This document shows, piece after piece, positions 32,309 through 42,790 of a stretch of DNA of 64,000 nucleotides. This stretch comes from Isoetes taiwanensis (lineage: Eukaryota > Streptophyta > Lycopodiopsida > Isoetales > Isoetaceae), in NCBI GenBank assembly GCA_021234155.1, contig JAJEKV010000034.1:6306028-6370027 (forward strand). The letters are read 5' to 3'. Position numbers and translations under genes: made by a program. The notes under the pieces are model-generated. The model was not told where the DNA came from and ran no database searches. It saw nothing but the letters and a program-made list of their open reading frames with translations. Within the stretch, counting starts at the first letter, position 1, and each line of letters begins with the position of its first letter.

Positions 32309-35285
32309 CAAACGACACTCACCAAGAAAGTTCCGGAGGGCGTGAAACCAAAGAAGCCTGGAAAGTGATCCTCACGGGAATGAGGACGGGCGCCATTATG
32401 GTAATGAGCAATGAGGTCCTGGCGTGTTTGAAGGGCGTCAGGAGTGTTGAGCCCAAGGGCAGGATCGGCATCAATGAGGAAGTGAGAGCGCACCATGTCT
32501 TCCAGGGCAGCATGGGCGTCCGAAGGAACAAACTGGCACTCCATGAGAAGGCAGGTCTGGAGACCGAAGGCACTGACGCTGGCATTCGGATTGCAGTGAA
32601 AGATTGGACGCTGCCGATTTAAAGAGCTGATCAGGATGCATTTGAGAGCAGCATAGAAACCAGCTTGACGGTGGACTGAAGGGTCTGATGAGGTGGCGGC
32701 ATTCTGCAAGAAGGTATCAAGACCATGTAAAGCATCAGCAGGCCGTTGCCAACCACGCTCATTACCGATATAAATCCAATTCTCAGTAGTGTCCAAGGTG
32801 GCATTATCCTCCCAATTGGAGCGTCTGACAAAACGGGGATCCCACCGGAGATCCGTCGAGATCTGAGGCGGAGTTGACCCAGCGTGGCCATCCAGGACCT
32901 TCGTTCAAAAGGGAAGACGCCAGTCAGAAGAGAGAAACCTTGGGCGTGGAGGGACTCCTAGAGAAGCATATGGAAAAGGAAGCATGCCCGTGTGCGTGGG
33001 TTGCAGAGCCATGTCCCTGAATTCTCGCACAAGATTCTGATCAAGAGCACGACACCAATGGTCCCACTCGGAAGTAGATAGCAATTAATAGACAGGAGGA
33101 TTTACCCAGCCTGTTGGGACGGTCTTGCTTTGCAGAAGGCCAAGGAGTTGATTGTAGCCTCCCAAGTGCTGCATATAAATTTGGGCGAACTCAAGATCAT
33201 CAGGATGCGCCAAATTTTTGTTTACCTGTACCAATGTTTCAGCCTGCCACAGAGGTAAGTGCTGAGCAAGTTCAGGCATGTACTCCTGTTCAAAAGTCTG
33301 AGACTGAGCAGGATCCTTGAAATATGGGTTGGTTGCCGATAACAACCAAGCAGCATTGGAGTTGCCTCGAAAAACACAATGAGCCTCATCGCGAAATTTA
33401 TCATGGAGATCCGCCAGGTAGAAGTCATGAAAAACATAAGCCATTGGCTGAACAATGCGGAAGATGACTAATTCAGGATCTTCAGAAGTAAGCTGATCAA
33501 AGACTAAGAGTGCACAAAATAAACCCTTGTCTTCTACAGAAAGATCCGGCCAGATCCGAAGAAAATCCGCACTTTTGATTGGCTGTTGATGAACATTGCC
33601 ATTGGCTGCGTACCACTTCAAAAGGAAAAGGTGCCGTCGGGCCACCACATAGTCAAGATAGCTGGAAGGAGTAGAGAAGTCCACAGGGATGTTGGTAGCA
33701 ATGTCGATATAACCCTCCTGTTTGTTTTGGGCTTCTTCAGCAGATTGAACGGCTTGCTGGAGCTGATGTTCAAGGTCACGGATCCGATTCTCCTTTTCTA
33801 ACAGAAGACGGGACTGATCACGGACCCGTTTACTAGGAAGCATGGCATGTGAAGAGGATTGCCCGGGAGTATTGAGGCGAAGCGTGGCAATCTCTGCGTC
33901 ATCGATGACCTTCTGTTTCTGAGCCTCCAAAAGCTGAGCCTGGAGGGACGTTAACTGATTGGTCAGCGTGGAAAGCTGAGCTTCAAGGGAGGTGAGTTGA
34001 GCGTCACGCTCCGTAAGGTCATGAACTTGAGTGCGGTAATTGTGAGAAAGTTCCGTGTACAAGGTGTCTAGCTTAGCAATGTCTTTCTCCTTGTCACCCA
34101 GGAGGGTGTCTTTTGTCTTATTTTACTCCAACAAGTCCTGAATTGTGATTTGGAGCTGAGCCTGTTGATCTGTAAGCAGGCTGGTCTGATCCTGAGCATT
34201 TTTTAGATCGACACGGGCCTGTAATAGAGCCGCGTGCTTTTCTTGAAGAGTGGCCTCCAAAGTTTGAACTTGTGCAGTGGCAGCTTGAAGGTCTCTTTGA
34301 ACTGCATCGGAAGCCTCCAGGGATGCCTGAACACCATTCATGAGGGCGTCCTGTGATGCTTGTAATTGCAGAGCGGCAGCTTGAACATCTTGCTGGAATT
34401 GATATAGAAGCTGGCGAGGATTGGGAGGTGCCAAGCCCTGTTGCTGCCTTGTCTGAGATTGTTGGGAGACATGACGGGAAGTGGAAGGCATGGTTTCAGT
34501 GGAGGAAGAGGAGACATTGACATGCGTGGTCCGGTTTTGATCATGACCAGGGGAAGTCTGGCGTGAAGGGACAGCCTGTTGGTTTTGACGCTGGGAATGC
34601 AAAGACTTCTGAGTGGAGGCATGAGAAGTGGAAGGGCTCTCCTGAACAGGAAAATAATGACAGATGAGTGCCTGAAGATGGCCACCCACTGAAACTTCAG
34701 AGACAGAGGAGGGGGTAGCCCGAATGCGGTCTACTTCTTGAAGAAGGCGGTAGAACAATAGCTGTGGCCAATCAACATGGAGATTGGAGCTGATGGCAGT
34801 GATGACCATATTATAGAACGGCTTATTGATATGGGTGTTCTTGGTGGAATACCCAAGCAATTTGCGCCACAGAAACTTCACAAAAGTGTCATGTGGCTTG
34901 GCAATATTTGTGAGGCAATGCTGGTTGGAAACTGAGTGACGTCCATGTCCTGCAAAGCAGCCCAAGATACAGAGGGTTTTTGCAAAGGAATACGGAATAC
35001 CTCAGAAATCAAAGGCTGAGTGAGTAAAATTGTGGTGCCATCGACCACCGTAGCGAATCCTTCCGGGCTGTTGACGATGTGAGCTATGAACTGCTGCAAT
35101 TGCGCCGGATTTGGGATCGGGAGCTCCATTTGTGAAAATTCGTAAAGCTTGTGGCGTTCCGCTACTTCCCGACTCGGACCAACAAGGGCCTCCCGAAAGG
35201 TGGGCGTCGAGAAAGACACAGACCCGAAAAGAGTTGCATCCCTTGGAGCAGAAGCTTGAAGTGTAGGAAATTTTGGTGCAGCCAT
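32298..35285 (-). pseudogene. gypsy-A3 ORF3: long extra sense ORF (about 1000 codons)
   Basis: Starts MAAPKFPTLQASAPR at 35285, identical in position to A2. N-terminal domain ~1-210 (FREALVGPSREVAERHKLYE; FIAHIVNSPEGFATVVDGTT; DTFVKFLWRKLLGYSTKNTH), Ser/Gln-rich linker, coiled coil ~300-480 (AQLTSLEAQLSTLTNQLTSL), then a C-terminal domain with YLDYVVARRHLFLLKWYAAN, DLHDKFRDEAHCVFRGNSNA, WLLSATNPYFK and, further on, ENWIYIGNERGWQRPADALH and HRQAGFYAALKCILISSLN. The same frame crosses TAA near 33085 and TGA near 32906 and runs up to the polypurine tract. Other lesions: a small deletion near 34930 and TAA at 34123. Function unknown; not an obvious envelope (no signal peptide or membrane segments). 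A structural or accessory role is a guess. Confidence 0.7.
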
Positions 35286-35809
35286 GGCGAAGAACGTCGG
35301 AGCAGAAAGAACTGTGTGGAGAAGGCGGAGAGCAGAGACGAAGGCGCAGATAGACAAAAAGGTTTAGGGCGCGCAAGTGGAGGCGAAGGGGCATGATGAG
35401 GGCAAAACTGCAACCGTTGATGATGCCAGGTGGCGAGAGATGCGAAGGAGGCGATTGAAAGGCAAAATTTTGGCTAAGTCCCCAAACGGTAAAGGGAGAA
35501 GCAAGGAACGGTGGAGATGAGACGTGAGAGAATGATCGGATGTGACAGCTGGCGAAAGGACACACATTAATGTTCGATGGGCGTGAAAAGAAAGAATGTC
35601 ATTTAATGCTGGCAACTCGAAGTGGGATCTCATTAAAACGAAGGTGTCAGAAGGTACCATGGCTAGATATGCGGCGGGAGAAAAGATTCCCCATTTAGAA
35701 ACAGGCTTGCATTGCAACCACGTGGGCGAATTTTCTGATTGGTCCACGTCGACAGGGAGTTCCTCGGTTGGCTATATAAGAGAAACATGGGTTGAAGCTG
35801 AAACACCCG
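35286..35809. promoter_or_regulatory. Divergent intergenic (putative bidirectional promoter) region of gypsy-A3
   Basis: It separates ORF3 (leftward, ATG 35285) from the antisense gene (rightward, ATG 35810). On the plus side TATATAAG lies at 35773-35780. On the minus side the 300 bp before the ORF3 ATG are C/T-rich like a plant 5' leader. The matching region of A2 is 22107-22865 with a LINE tail inserted. Sequence from 35596 to 35780 is strongly conserved between copies. Confidence 0.5.
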
Positions 35810-36100
35810 ATGGCGCTCAGTATATCTGCTGCTGGATTGCACGACAAGTGTATTATGCCCTCGAACTGTCTGGAGTGGATTACTTGTAAAATGGACTGCC
35901 TGGACCTCTGGCGGTGCCACAATCGTGGCATTGCCATGGACGGGTGGTGTGCCGGCATGGCTGAGCATGCCGATCCCTATACCAACGAGATGGAGGTGAT
36001 TCTGCACCTGCGCTGGGACCCTGAGCACAACTGGTACCACATCCTGCGTATCACCTCTGCTCCGAACTCGGAGGAGAGGGTTTTTCTTCTTAGGACTTAG
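35810..36100 (+). CDS. Antisense small Cys/Trp-rich protein of gypsy-A3 (96 aa)
   Basis: Intact plus-strand frame opposite to gag-pol, between the end of pol (36216) and ORF3. ATG at 35810 is chosen because A2 has the same ATG and the same TATA box 37 bp upstream. The N-terminal half has six Cys at 14, 20, 26, 30, 36 and 47 with nearby His and Trp (CLEWITCKMDCLDLWRCHNR), suggestive of metal binding. The C-terminal half has EMEVILHLRWDPEHNWYHIL. The closeness of TATA to ATG would leave a leader of only a few bases, so the real cap site may lie elsewhere. Codon comparison with A2 shows mostly synonymous change, which supports coding. No family recognised. Antisense extra ORFs at this location are known from some plant Tat-lineage gypsy elements; that this is homologous is not shown. 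Confidence 0.65.
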   Translation: MALSISAAGLHDKCIMPSNCLEWITCKMDCLDLWRCHNRGIAMDGWCAGMAEHADPYTNEMEVILHLRWDPEHNWYHILRITSAPNSEERVFLLRT

Positions 36101-36215
36101 TGGATAGGGCTCTGAGCCCGTTTTTGTAAATAGGGCACTGCCCATAGCGGAAATAGATGGGCTCTGCCCACATTTTGTAAAAAATTCCACCTATATAATA
36201 TAAATATGCTGCCAG

Positions 36216-39200
36216 TTAGTCACTATCTGTTGTGTCTTGGTCTGGAACAGCATCCGTTGTATGATTGTCACTTGCTGTTGTATGAAATTGTTTGAGGCGA
36301 AAGCCATTAACCAGTGTAGGTAATGGAGTTCCATCTAATTCAGCCAGCTTGAAAATGCTGGGTTGCACCACTTGAACAATTTGATAAGGGCCAAGCCATC
36401 GAAACTTTAACTTGCCCAGAAAATTTTTGTAACGAGAATCATAAAGAAGAACCAAATCGCCTTCTTTGAATGTTTTTGTCTTAATAAGTTTGTCATGTAA
36501 AGATTTTTGCAACTGTTGTCCATGAAGAACACGAATGTAAGCATCACGCCTAAGTTCATCCAACTGTTCCAATTGATAAACTCTTTCTTTGAGTGCAGCA
36601 GGCGGATTATGGGCTGTAGCCAGTTGAAAACGAAGAGTTGGAAGAATGTACTCAAAAGGCATGAGAGCTTCTTGACCATAAACCAATTTGAAAGGAGTGT
36701 GACCAGTAGCTATTTTGAAACAAGTATTGTAAGCCCAAAGAATAGTAGGAAGCTTGGTTTGCCAGTCAGTGCGAGAAGCGTCACAAATTTTCTTGAGAAT
36801 TGTGACCAGAGTTTTGTTGGTGCTTTCAGCCAAACCGTTCCCTTGAGGATAGTAAGGTGTGCTCTTGTGATGATGTATCAGTAGATAATCCGTCAGCTCC
36901 TTGATGGTATGATTGATAAAATGGACACCTCTATCACTGACCAGCTCCATGGGGCAGCCAAAACGCGTGATGATTTGCTGATAGATGACCTTGGCCGTGT
37001 TTTGCCGTGTTGTTGCTGGAAGTGCGCAAGCTTCCGCCCATTTGGTAGCGTAGTCAGTGAGAACCAGAATGTAGCGGGCACGGGTGTGCCGCGCAGGAGG
37101 ATCAATGGGTCCCACAAAATCCATCCCCCATTTGCTGAAAGGAAGTGGTGTGGCGACCGGCGTCAATGGAAGAGCGTCACGGGCCGTGGGCCTTCCCACA
37201 CGCTGACAAGCATCACACGCGGCGAAGCGCATGGAGCGCCTTTGAAGAGCGTGGGCCAAAAATAACCCGCAAGAAGGATTTTTGCGCGTCGCGGGTGTCA
37301 CCATGAAAATGACCACCACCGGAGCCCTTCATGGGCTTCTCGGACAATATCTGGGACCTCATGAGGGAGAACACAGCGTCGAAGGATGGTATCCTTGCCC
37401 CTTTTGTAAAGATGGCCTGCAACCATGGTGTAGTCACGGACCTCGCGGAGAAATTGGTGTCGACGAGATTGACGCTATCGGAGAGAGCGTGGCATCCCTC
37501 CGGGGAAGAGCCGCGGAGAAGATACTGCTGAAAGTTGTGGAACCAATGTGGCGTTGCCGTGACTAGAAAGAGTTGAGCGTCAGGAAAGGCGTCTGAGACT
37601 CTAGTGGAGGGATCATCTGTGTGGATGCGTGAAAGATAATCCGGGACAACATGAGATTTGCCTGCCTTGTGAACAATTTCAAAAGGTGCAAATTCTTGCA
37701 GAAGGAGGACCCAACGAGCAATGTGGCCCGTGGGCGTGGATTTGTTGATCAAATAAAGGAGTGCTTGGTGGTCAACAAAGAACTTGATCTGACTTCCTAA
37801 AAGATAGTGACGGAAGCATTGAACGCAGAAAATTAAACCCAAGGCTTCACGCCGTGGCGTAGTAGTTGCGCCGGTAATTGATTTTTTCTGGCGGCATATC
37901 CGCTTGGTTTGTCAACAGCGACCGCGCATCATATTCTTGAGAAAGAACAGCTCCAATAGCGAACGCCGAGACATCTACATGGACATGAAAGGGCTTGTCC
38001 CATTGAGGAGGAACAAGAACCGGGGCCTGAGTAAGCAAAAGCTTCAACTGTTAGAAGGCAGCATCTGCCTGGGAATTCCAAGCCCAGGTGGATTCATCAC
38101 CCGTGAGTTATGAATGGGATCTGCAATGGCTGCAAGTCCAGGAATGAAGGTGGAGTAATAATTTACCTTACCCGTGAAAGAGCGTGTCTCCTTGATATTG
38201 GCCGGTGCTTGAGCCTTGAGCACAAAACCGATTTTGGCGGGATCCGTGGTGATACCGCTTTGGTCGACAACGTGTCCTAACGTAACACCTGAAGTGACGC
38301 AAAAGGTGCGTTTCGTGATTGAGACTAATGGGACTCATCCCATTTCCGAAAGACGAGTTCCAATTTATCCAAATGGTCAGCCATAATCGTAAGCGAGAAG
38401 TCATCTTGAAAAATTTGTAAGAAGGGATTTTCCTTCATAAAATCATGAAAATCGAGAGCATTATGCGTTGAAACGTTGATGGAGAGTTTGATAATCCAAA
38501 AGGAACCACCTTGTAGGCAAAAAAGTGCCCCGTGGGTGGTGAAGGTAGTCTTGAGTTGATCGATTCTTTGTTTGAGATCTGATTGTAGCCGAAAAACCAT
38601 CCATGAAGGAGTACATCTCATGTCCAACGACCTCTTCGAACCAGTCGGTGCGAAAAGGAAGTGGAAAATGATCACGCGCCCGTGGCCCGATTTAGTTTCC
38701 TAGTAGTCCACGCAAACGCGGATTTTTCCATTGTGTTTGAGTGCAATGACAATGGGGCTCACCCATTCAGAATGTTTGACCTCATAGATCAAACCTGCAG
38801 CAAGGAGTTTGTCAATTTCTGCCTTGACGCGATCACGGTAATTGGGGTTGAGCCGGTACTGTCGTTGCTACACGGGACGTGCATCGGATGTGGTAGGAAT
38901 GGTGAGTTCCCCCAAGGTTTTGTTGATCCCCCGAAGGTCTCTGTAGCTCCAGGCGAAAATGTGTTTGAACTTTTTGAAGAGCGTGACTGCCCTTGTACGA
39001 TAGGGTGTCGGAAGATGGGCAGCAATGCGGACAGGCTGATTGTTGCCCACATCCACAATCTCTACTTCAGGAGTCTGAATATGTGGGATTACTTCCGTGT
39101 CTTGGACAATATGAGCAGGAGGTTGAAGCATGACAGGATGAGTGGCGCTCTGCGTGGTGAAGAAGAGAGGTTGCCGATTTTCATCAAGCAGAGGTTGCTT

Positions 39201-40375
39201 CATGACAGTGTGTACATCAACAGGAGCAGGAGGAAGTTCAGCATCTGAAAAGTGATCAACACGTTGGATGCGGCTAGGTAGGGGTCAAGCAAGGCAGCCA
39301 CCGCTTGGTCCTGATCAAGAGTCATTTCTCCCCAAGGATCATCATATTCGGGGTAGGATGACAGAGGCAGACTCACAGGTGGAGCCTGAACTTGATAGAT
39401 ATTCTGGGCGTCCTCTGAATCGGTGTCGGAGAGAGAGGGTTCAGCATTGTCGACCGAAATGATCTTACCGATTTCCAAGTCCATAGTGGCATTGAGGTGA
39501 CCATCTGTGATGACTAACTGATCCGTGGCCCAATAATGGATACTCTTGGCCTGGCGGAGAAAAGGTCTGCCGGCCAACATTTCATAATCACCTGGATCTT
39601 CTCCAGCCTTCCAAACACCAAATTCTAAGGGGAATCGGAGATCACCAATGTTGATGTGAAGAAGAGGTGTAACGCCTTGAGGTCTCGTGATATGGCCATT
39701 AGCCAATTTGATGTCATATGGGGCACGATAGAGTTGTTTGATGCCCATTTGTTTGCGGAGTTTATCCGTGATGAGATTGACAGTGCTACCTCCATCAATT
39801 TGAACATGATTGACTTGTTGATTGTCCACCGTGGCATGGACCGTGGGTGTAGAGGTAGCAATAGCCCCAACCAAAACGGTCGGGAGTAGTAACTGGTCCT
39901 TGAGAGCAGGACATAGTTTCAAAATTGTTGCCAAACTTAAGGGAATTTTGATTTTTGCCAGCTCCTCTTGGAGTTCCAGAGGCACTTGAGAAAAAGGATC
40001 TGCTGGATCCACGGGTGCTGGAGTGCGTGGTAATGAAGCAGCAACTTCTTTGAGTATGTCAACCTCAGCAGCAATATTGGGATATGTCTGAGAGCGTGGA
40101 GGTTGAGATGTGGAAGGTGTATCTTGTCGTTGTTGAGCTCTGGTGGTGGCATGAACATTAGCCAACGTGCGGCCTTCAGCAGCTTGCATGAGGTTCAGAA
40201 TACTTTGGCGTACTTTAGGCATGACATGCGGCATGAGTTTTTCCAAGTCAGGTGCAAAGTGAACCTTTTTGTCCTCGTCATGAGGGATTGTGTCGACTGC
40301 AAAGGCAGGTTGTGTGCCATTAGGAATAATGGTTAAGGGACGTGACGCCCTGGTCTGGCGTGAAACCAAACCAAC
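36216..40375 (-). pseudogene. gypsy-A3 pol (protease, RT, RNase H, integrase)
   Basis: In frame with gag through TAG at 40376-40378. Protease: VNHVQIDGGSTVNLI near 39790 and YEMLAGRPFLRQAKSIHYW. Connector with IFAWSYRDLRGINKTLGELT, then TAG at 38868-38870 shared with A2. RT: VPFGLSNSPSTFQRIM near 38490 and FQDD at 38400-38411, eroded by several small indels. RNase H: HVHVDVSAFAIGAVLSQ and the HQALLYLI region. Integrase (36216-37319): SKWGMDFVGPIDPPARH, LTDYATKWAEA, ELVSDRGVHFIN, YYPQGNGLAESTNK (DDE complete), then KFRWLGPYQIVQV (GPF/Y module); open to its natural end. No chromodomain. Frameshifts near 39270, 38700, 38300, 37860 and 37300 disable the polyprotein. Confidence 0.9.
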
Positions 40376-40378
40376 CTA
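40376..40378 (-). promoter_or_regulatory. In-frame UAG between gag and pol of gypsy-A3 (possible readthrough site)
   Basis: Minus strand reads AAT-TAG-GTT-GG. Coding resumes at once in the same frame. A1 has AAT-TAG-ATT-GG at 11139-11141; A2 has TGG in place of TAG. Gypsy-C has AAT-TAG-GTT-G at 62967. Confidence 0.5.
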
Positions 40379-42153
40379 ATTTGACGGCTGGACTGGAGGA
40401 TTAAGAGCCTGAAAAATTTCTTCCTGTGCTTGTTGATCCAGCTGAGGTTGATTTGCAGGAGATGGTTGATAGCGTGATTGCTGAGGCGCACGAGGTGGCT
40501 TCCAAAGAACAGGACGCGGGCCTTGTTTGCCATTGGCAATCCAAAGTTGGTAAGCCGTGAGGCGGACCGAGGTGGTCTGATTTGTGCCAGGAAGCTGCAC
40601 CTGAACTTGTGGAAGTTGAGGACATGCCGTGGTGGTATGACCCCATTCGTGACAGTGATAACACTGAGCTTTAGAAGGATCAAAATGGGGGCGTGTGTTG
40701 GGTCCCCGTTGTGGCTCCGGTTGCTGATAGAGTTGATGTGGTTGAGCCTGCAGTGGTTGCGGCTGATATGGCGACGGTTGCTGAGATGTTGTTTGCACTT
40801 GATAAACCATCTTGTTGCGGAAGGGTGTAGGATGAGTGCGAGTGCACTCTTCCGTGGCATGATTGCACATGTTGCATCTTTTACAATGAGGCGGGCCATT
40901 GGTGGAGTTGCACTCATTTGCCAAGTGGCCTTGGTGTTTGCAGATATGGCACCAGATCTGACTGCGCTGCTGATTGGCGTGTTGAGGTTGGACGGTAGTC
41001 TGTGGAACCATGACTGGTGGAATGAAAGGGAGCTCCTGAAGAGCCACGCCACGGGAGGAAACATTGACTGAGTGAGTGACAAGGTCGATAGCCTGCTCCA
41101 AAGTCTTCGGGCGCAGGTATTCAGTCATGAGTCGGATAGCTGGAGGAAGTCCTTGGAAAAACCAGACCAAGATCTGGCTCTGTGTCGGGTACTCCTTGAG
41201 TTTGCTGAGCAGGATGTGAAGTCGATCTGCAAAATCCCTGGCAGACTCCGTGGGCTCTTGTTGAAGGTCATTGAGTTGCTTGAGATGAAGTTGATCATCA
41301 TCCGTGGTTCCATAGTGAGAAAGAAAAGCAGTTTTCATTTCTGACCAATCTTGTTTCCAGTGGCTTTTGTTGGACATAAGCCATTGATGAGGAGAGCCCC
41401 ACGTGTGGTGGTGGAAAAGATATGGAATTTCAGTTGAGGTTGTGCATGACCATTTAGGGCAGCCAGAGCCTCAAATTCTTCCATGTGGGCCTGAGCACTT
41501 TGGTCTAATGGTTTGCCTTTCGTGTTGCCAAAGGTTGGATAAGTCAGCTTAAGGGTCTGAAAGGTAGAAGTGAAAGTGCTTGGCTGGACAGGAACTGGAT
41601 AGGGAGTATATTGAGGTGGAGTTGGAGGTGGCATGGTGCCGGAAAGACCCTGATGAAGGGGTAACTGAGGTGGAGGTACTGGAGGTGCCTGATCATTGGT
41701 TTTGAGGTCGGTAAGGTTGTAAACAGGAAGAACGGTGGGAAATGTAGGGAAGGGAAATTCTTGGGGAGGAGCAAAAGAGACATGTGGATATCCCTGTCCG
41801 TCCGTAGGAGATGAGGGTTGTGAAGGCAGAGGTGTATGGCCAGAAGAAGGATGAATGTAGGCATGTTCTGGGGTATGAAAGTAAGGTTGAGAAGGTTGAG
41901 CCGGATAGGGCTCTTGATAGTGATGAGGGGACTGAGGCTGTGAGCAATGTTTGCACGCTTGAGGTGGGGAACTGGGACGAGACAGGACACGAGGGGTGGG
42001 TGGCGCCGACTGAGCCCTAGACCGAATGTGGCCTCCCTCAATGTCATAAACAGATCCATACATGTCAGGAACAGCTTCCCTTCAGTGATGGCGCTCCAAG
42101 CGAGACGCCGTCTGGGAAAGGAGTTCTTCTGGCGTGAAGTTGCGGACAGACAT
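40379..42153 (-). pseudogene. gypsy-A3 gag with three CCHC knuckles
   Basis: Starts MSVRNFTPEELLSQTASRLE at 42153. TGA at 42082-42084 replaces the CGA (Arg) of A2. A frameshift near 41398 lies between the capsid part ending in LKFHIFSTTTRGA and the frame MSNKSHWKQDWSEMKTAFLS. The C-terminal half is intact: RPKTLEQAIDLVTHSV, then CHICKHQGHLANEC, CKRCNMCNHATEEC and CYHCHEWGHTTTAC, each C-x2-C-x4-H-x4-C. Three knuckles are more than the one or two usual in plant gypsy nucleocapsids. Ends PVQPSN-TAG. Confidence 0.9.
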
Positions 42154-42179
42154 GGCGACAGAAGAAAGGAAAATCGAAT

Positions 42180-42200
42180 CAGACCCGGCAGCGGCGACAG
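42180..42200 (-). promoter_or_regulatory. Primer-binding region of gypsy-A3
   Basis: Directly inside the 5' LTR the minus strand reads CTGTCGCCGCTGCCGGGTCT. It resembles the TGGCGCCGTTGCCGGGGA type of primer site, with mismatches; the tRNA is not certain. Confidence 0.45.
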
Positions 42201-42790
42201 TGTTTGGGGTCTGGGTTCGGGAACTCCTGCAAGACAGCCCTCTGTGAGGACCCGTGGATCTAACAGGAGAATCCGGGGACTATGTCACGCGGGATTTGCA
42301 AGAAAACAAAAGAAGGGAAAAGAAAACAGAAGAACAATGAGACAACAATGATAAGCGTCCTTGATATCAATGATGATGCTACATGAGCTCTCGCAACCGA
42401 GAGAAAACTGAAAACGAGATAAGACTCAAAACTCATCTAAAACTCATGTGCTAGCTCTACTCATATATATAGTACAATGGCCTTTGGCCCAATATAGACA
42501 CTCTGACTGATCTCGGTGCCGACTCCTGGAAGGAGGCCTGATTTGCAGGAATGCTGGCGGTGCCTTTTGAAGTGCCTATAATCACGCTGACGCTGACGCG
42601 GGCGGTGACGGGCCCTCACTTGTCTGAGCGCCGCCTCTTGTTGACGGACGTAGGCTTTGACTACGTGGTCTGCTGCTTGGTCTTCTGCTGAGCCTTTGAC
42701 GACTGACCCGCGCCTGGTTGTGGATCCTTGGCCTTGACTTGGTCCGTGGAATGCATGAATAGTCCTGTACCAGGAGGCACAGGACTAACA
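42201..42790 (-). mobile_element. 5' LTR of gypsy-A3
   Basis: 590 bp, ends as in the other gypsy-A LTRs, followed by GTGCA. Minus-strand TATA (CTATATATATGAG) at about 42460-42473. Confidence 0.92.

Larger units (their letters stand above)
31704..42790 (-). mobile_element. gypsy-A copy A3, with both LTRs (11.1 kb)
   Basis: Minus-strand gypsy with TGTT...AACA LTRs at both ends and a 5-bp target duplication GTGCA. Element order: 5' LTR (42201-42790), primer-binding region, gag (40379-42153), in-frame TAG, pol PR-RT-RH-INT (36216-40375), antisense small gene on plus (35810-36100), divergent ORF3 (32298-35285), polypurine tract (32298-32308), 3' LTR (31704-32297). The absence of a chromodomain and the long post-pol region suggest the Tat/Athila side of the non-chromoviruses. 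Stops and frameshifts show it is not autonomous now. Confidence 0.93.

Noticed and set aside
32119-32796. Membrane-protein-like C-terminus (VVWWGGVLVLCLLVQ) as evidence for an envelope gene
   Set aside because: The hydrophobic part is read from the polypurine tract and LTR after the end of ORF3 homology and is not a credible transmembrane domain.
35596-35889. Plus-strand ORF overlapping the antisense promoter region
   Set aside because: It overlaps the TATA box in a different frame from the conserved small protein; its conservation is better explained by the promoter, and it lacks the synonymous-change pattern.
35663-36190. Minus-strand ORF opposite the antisense small gene (also 22936-23376)
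   Set aside because: Between copies the changes favour synonymous positions of the plus frame, so the minus frame is a shadow.
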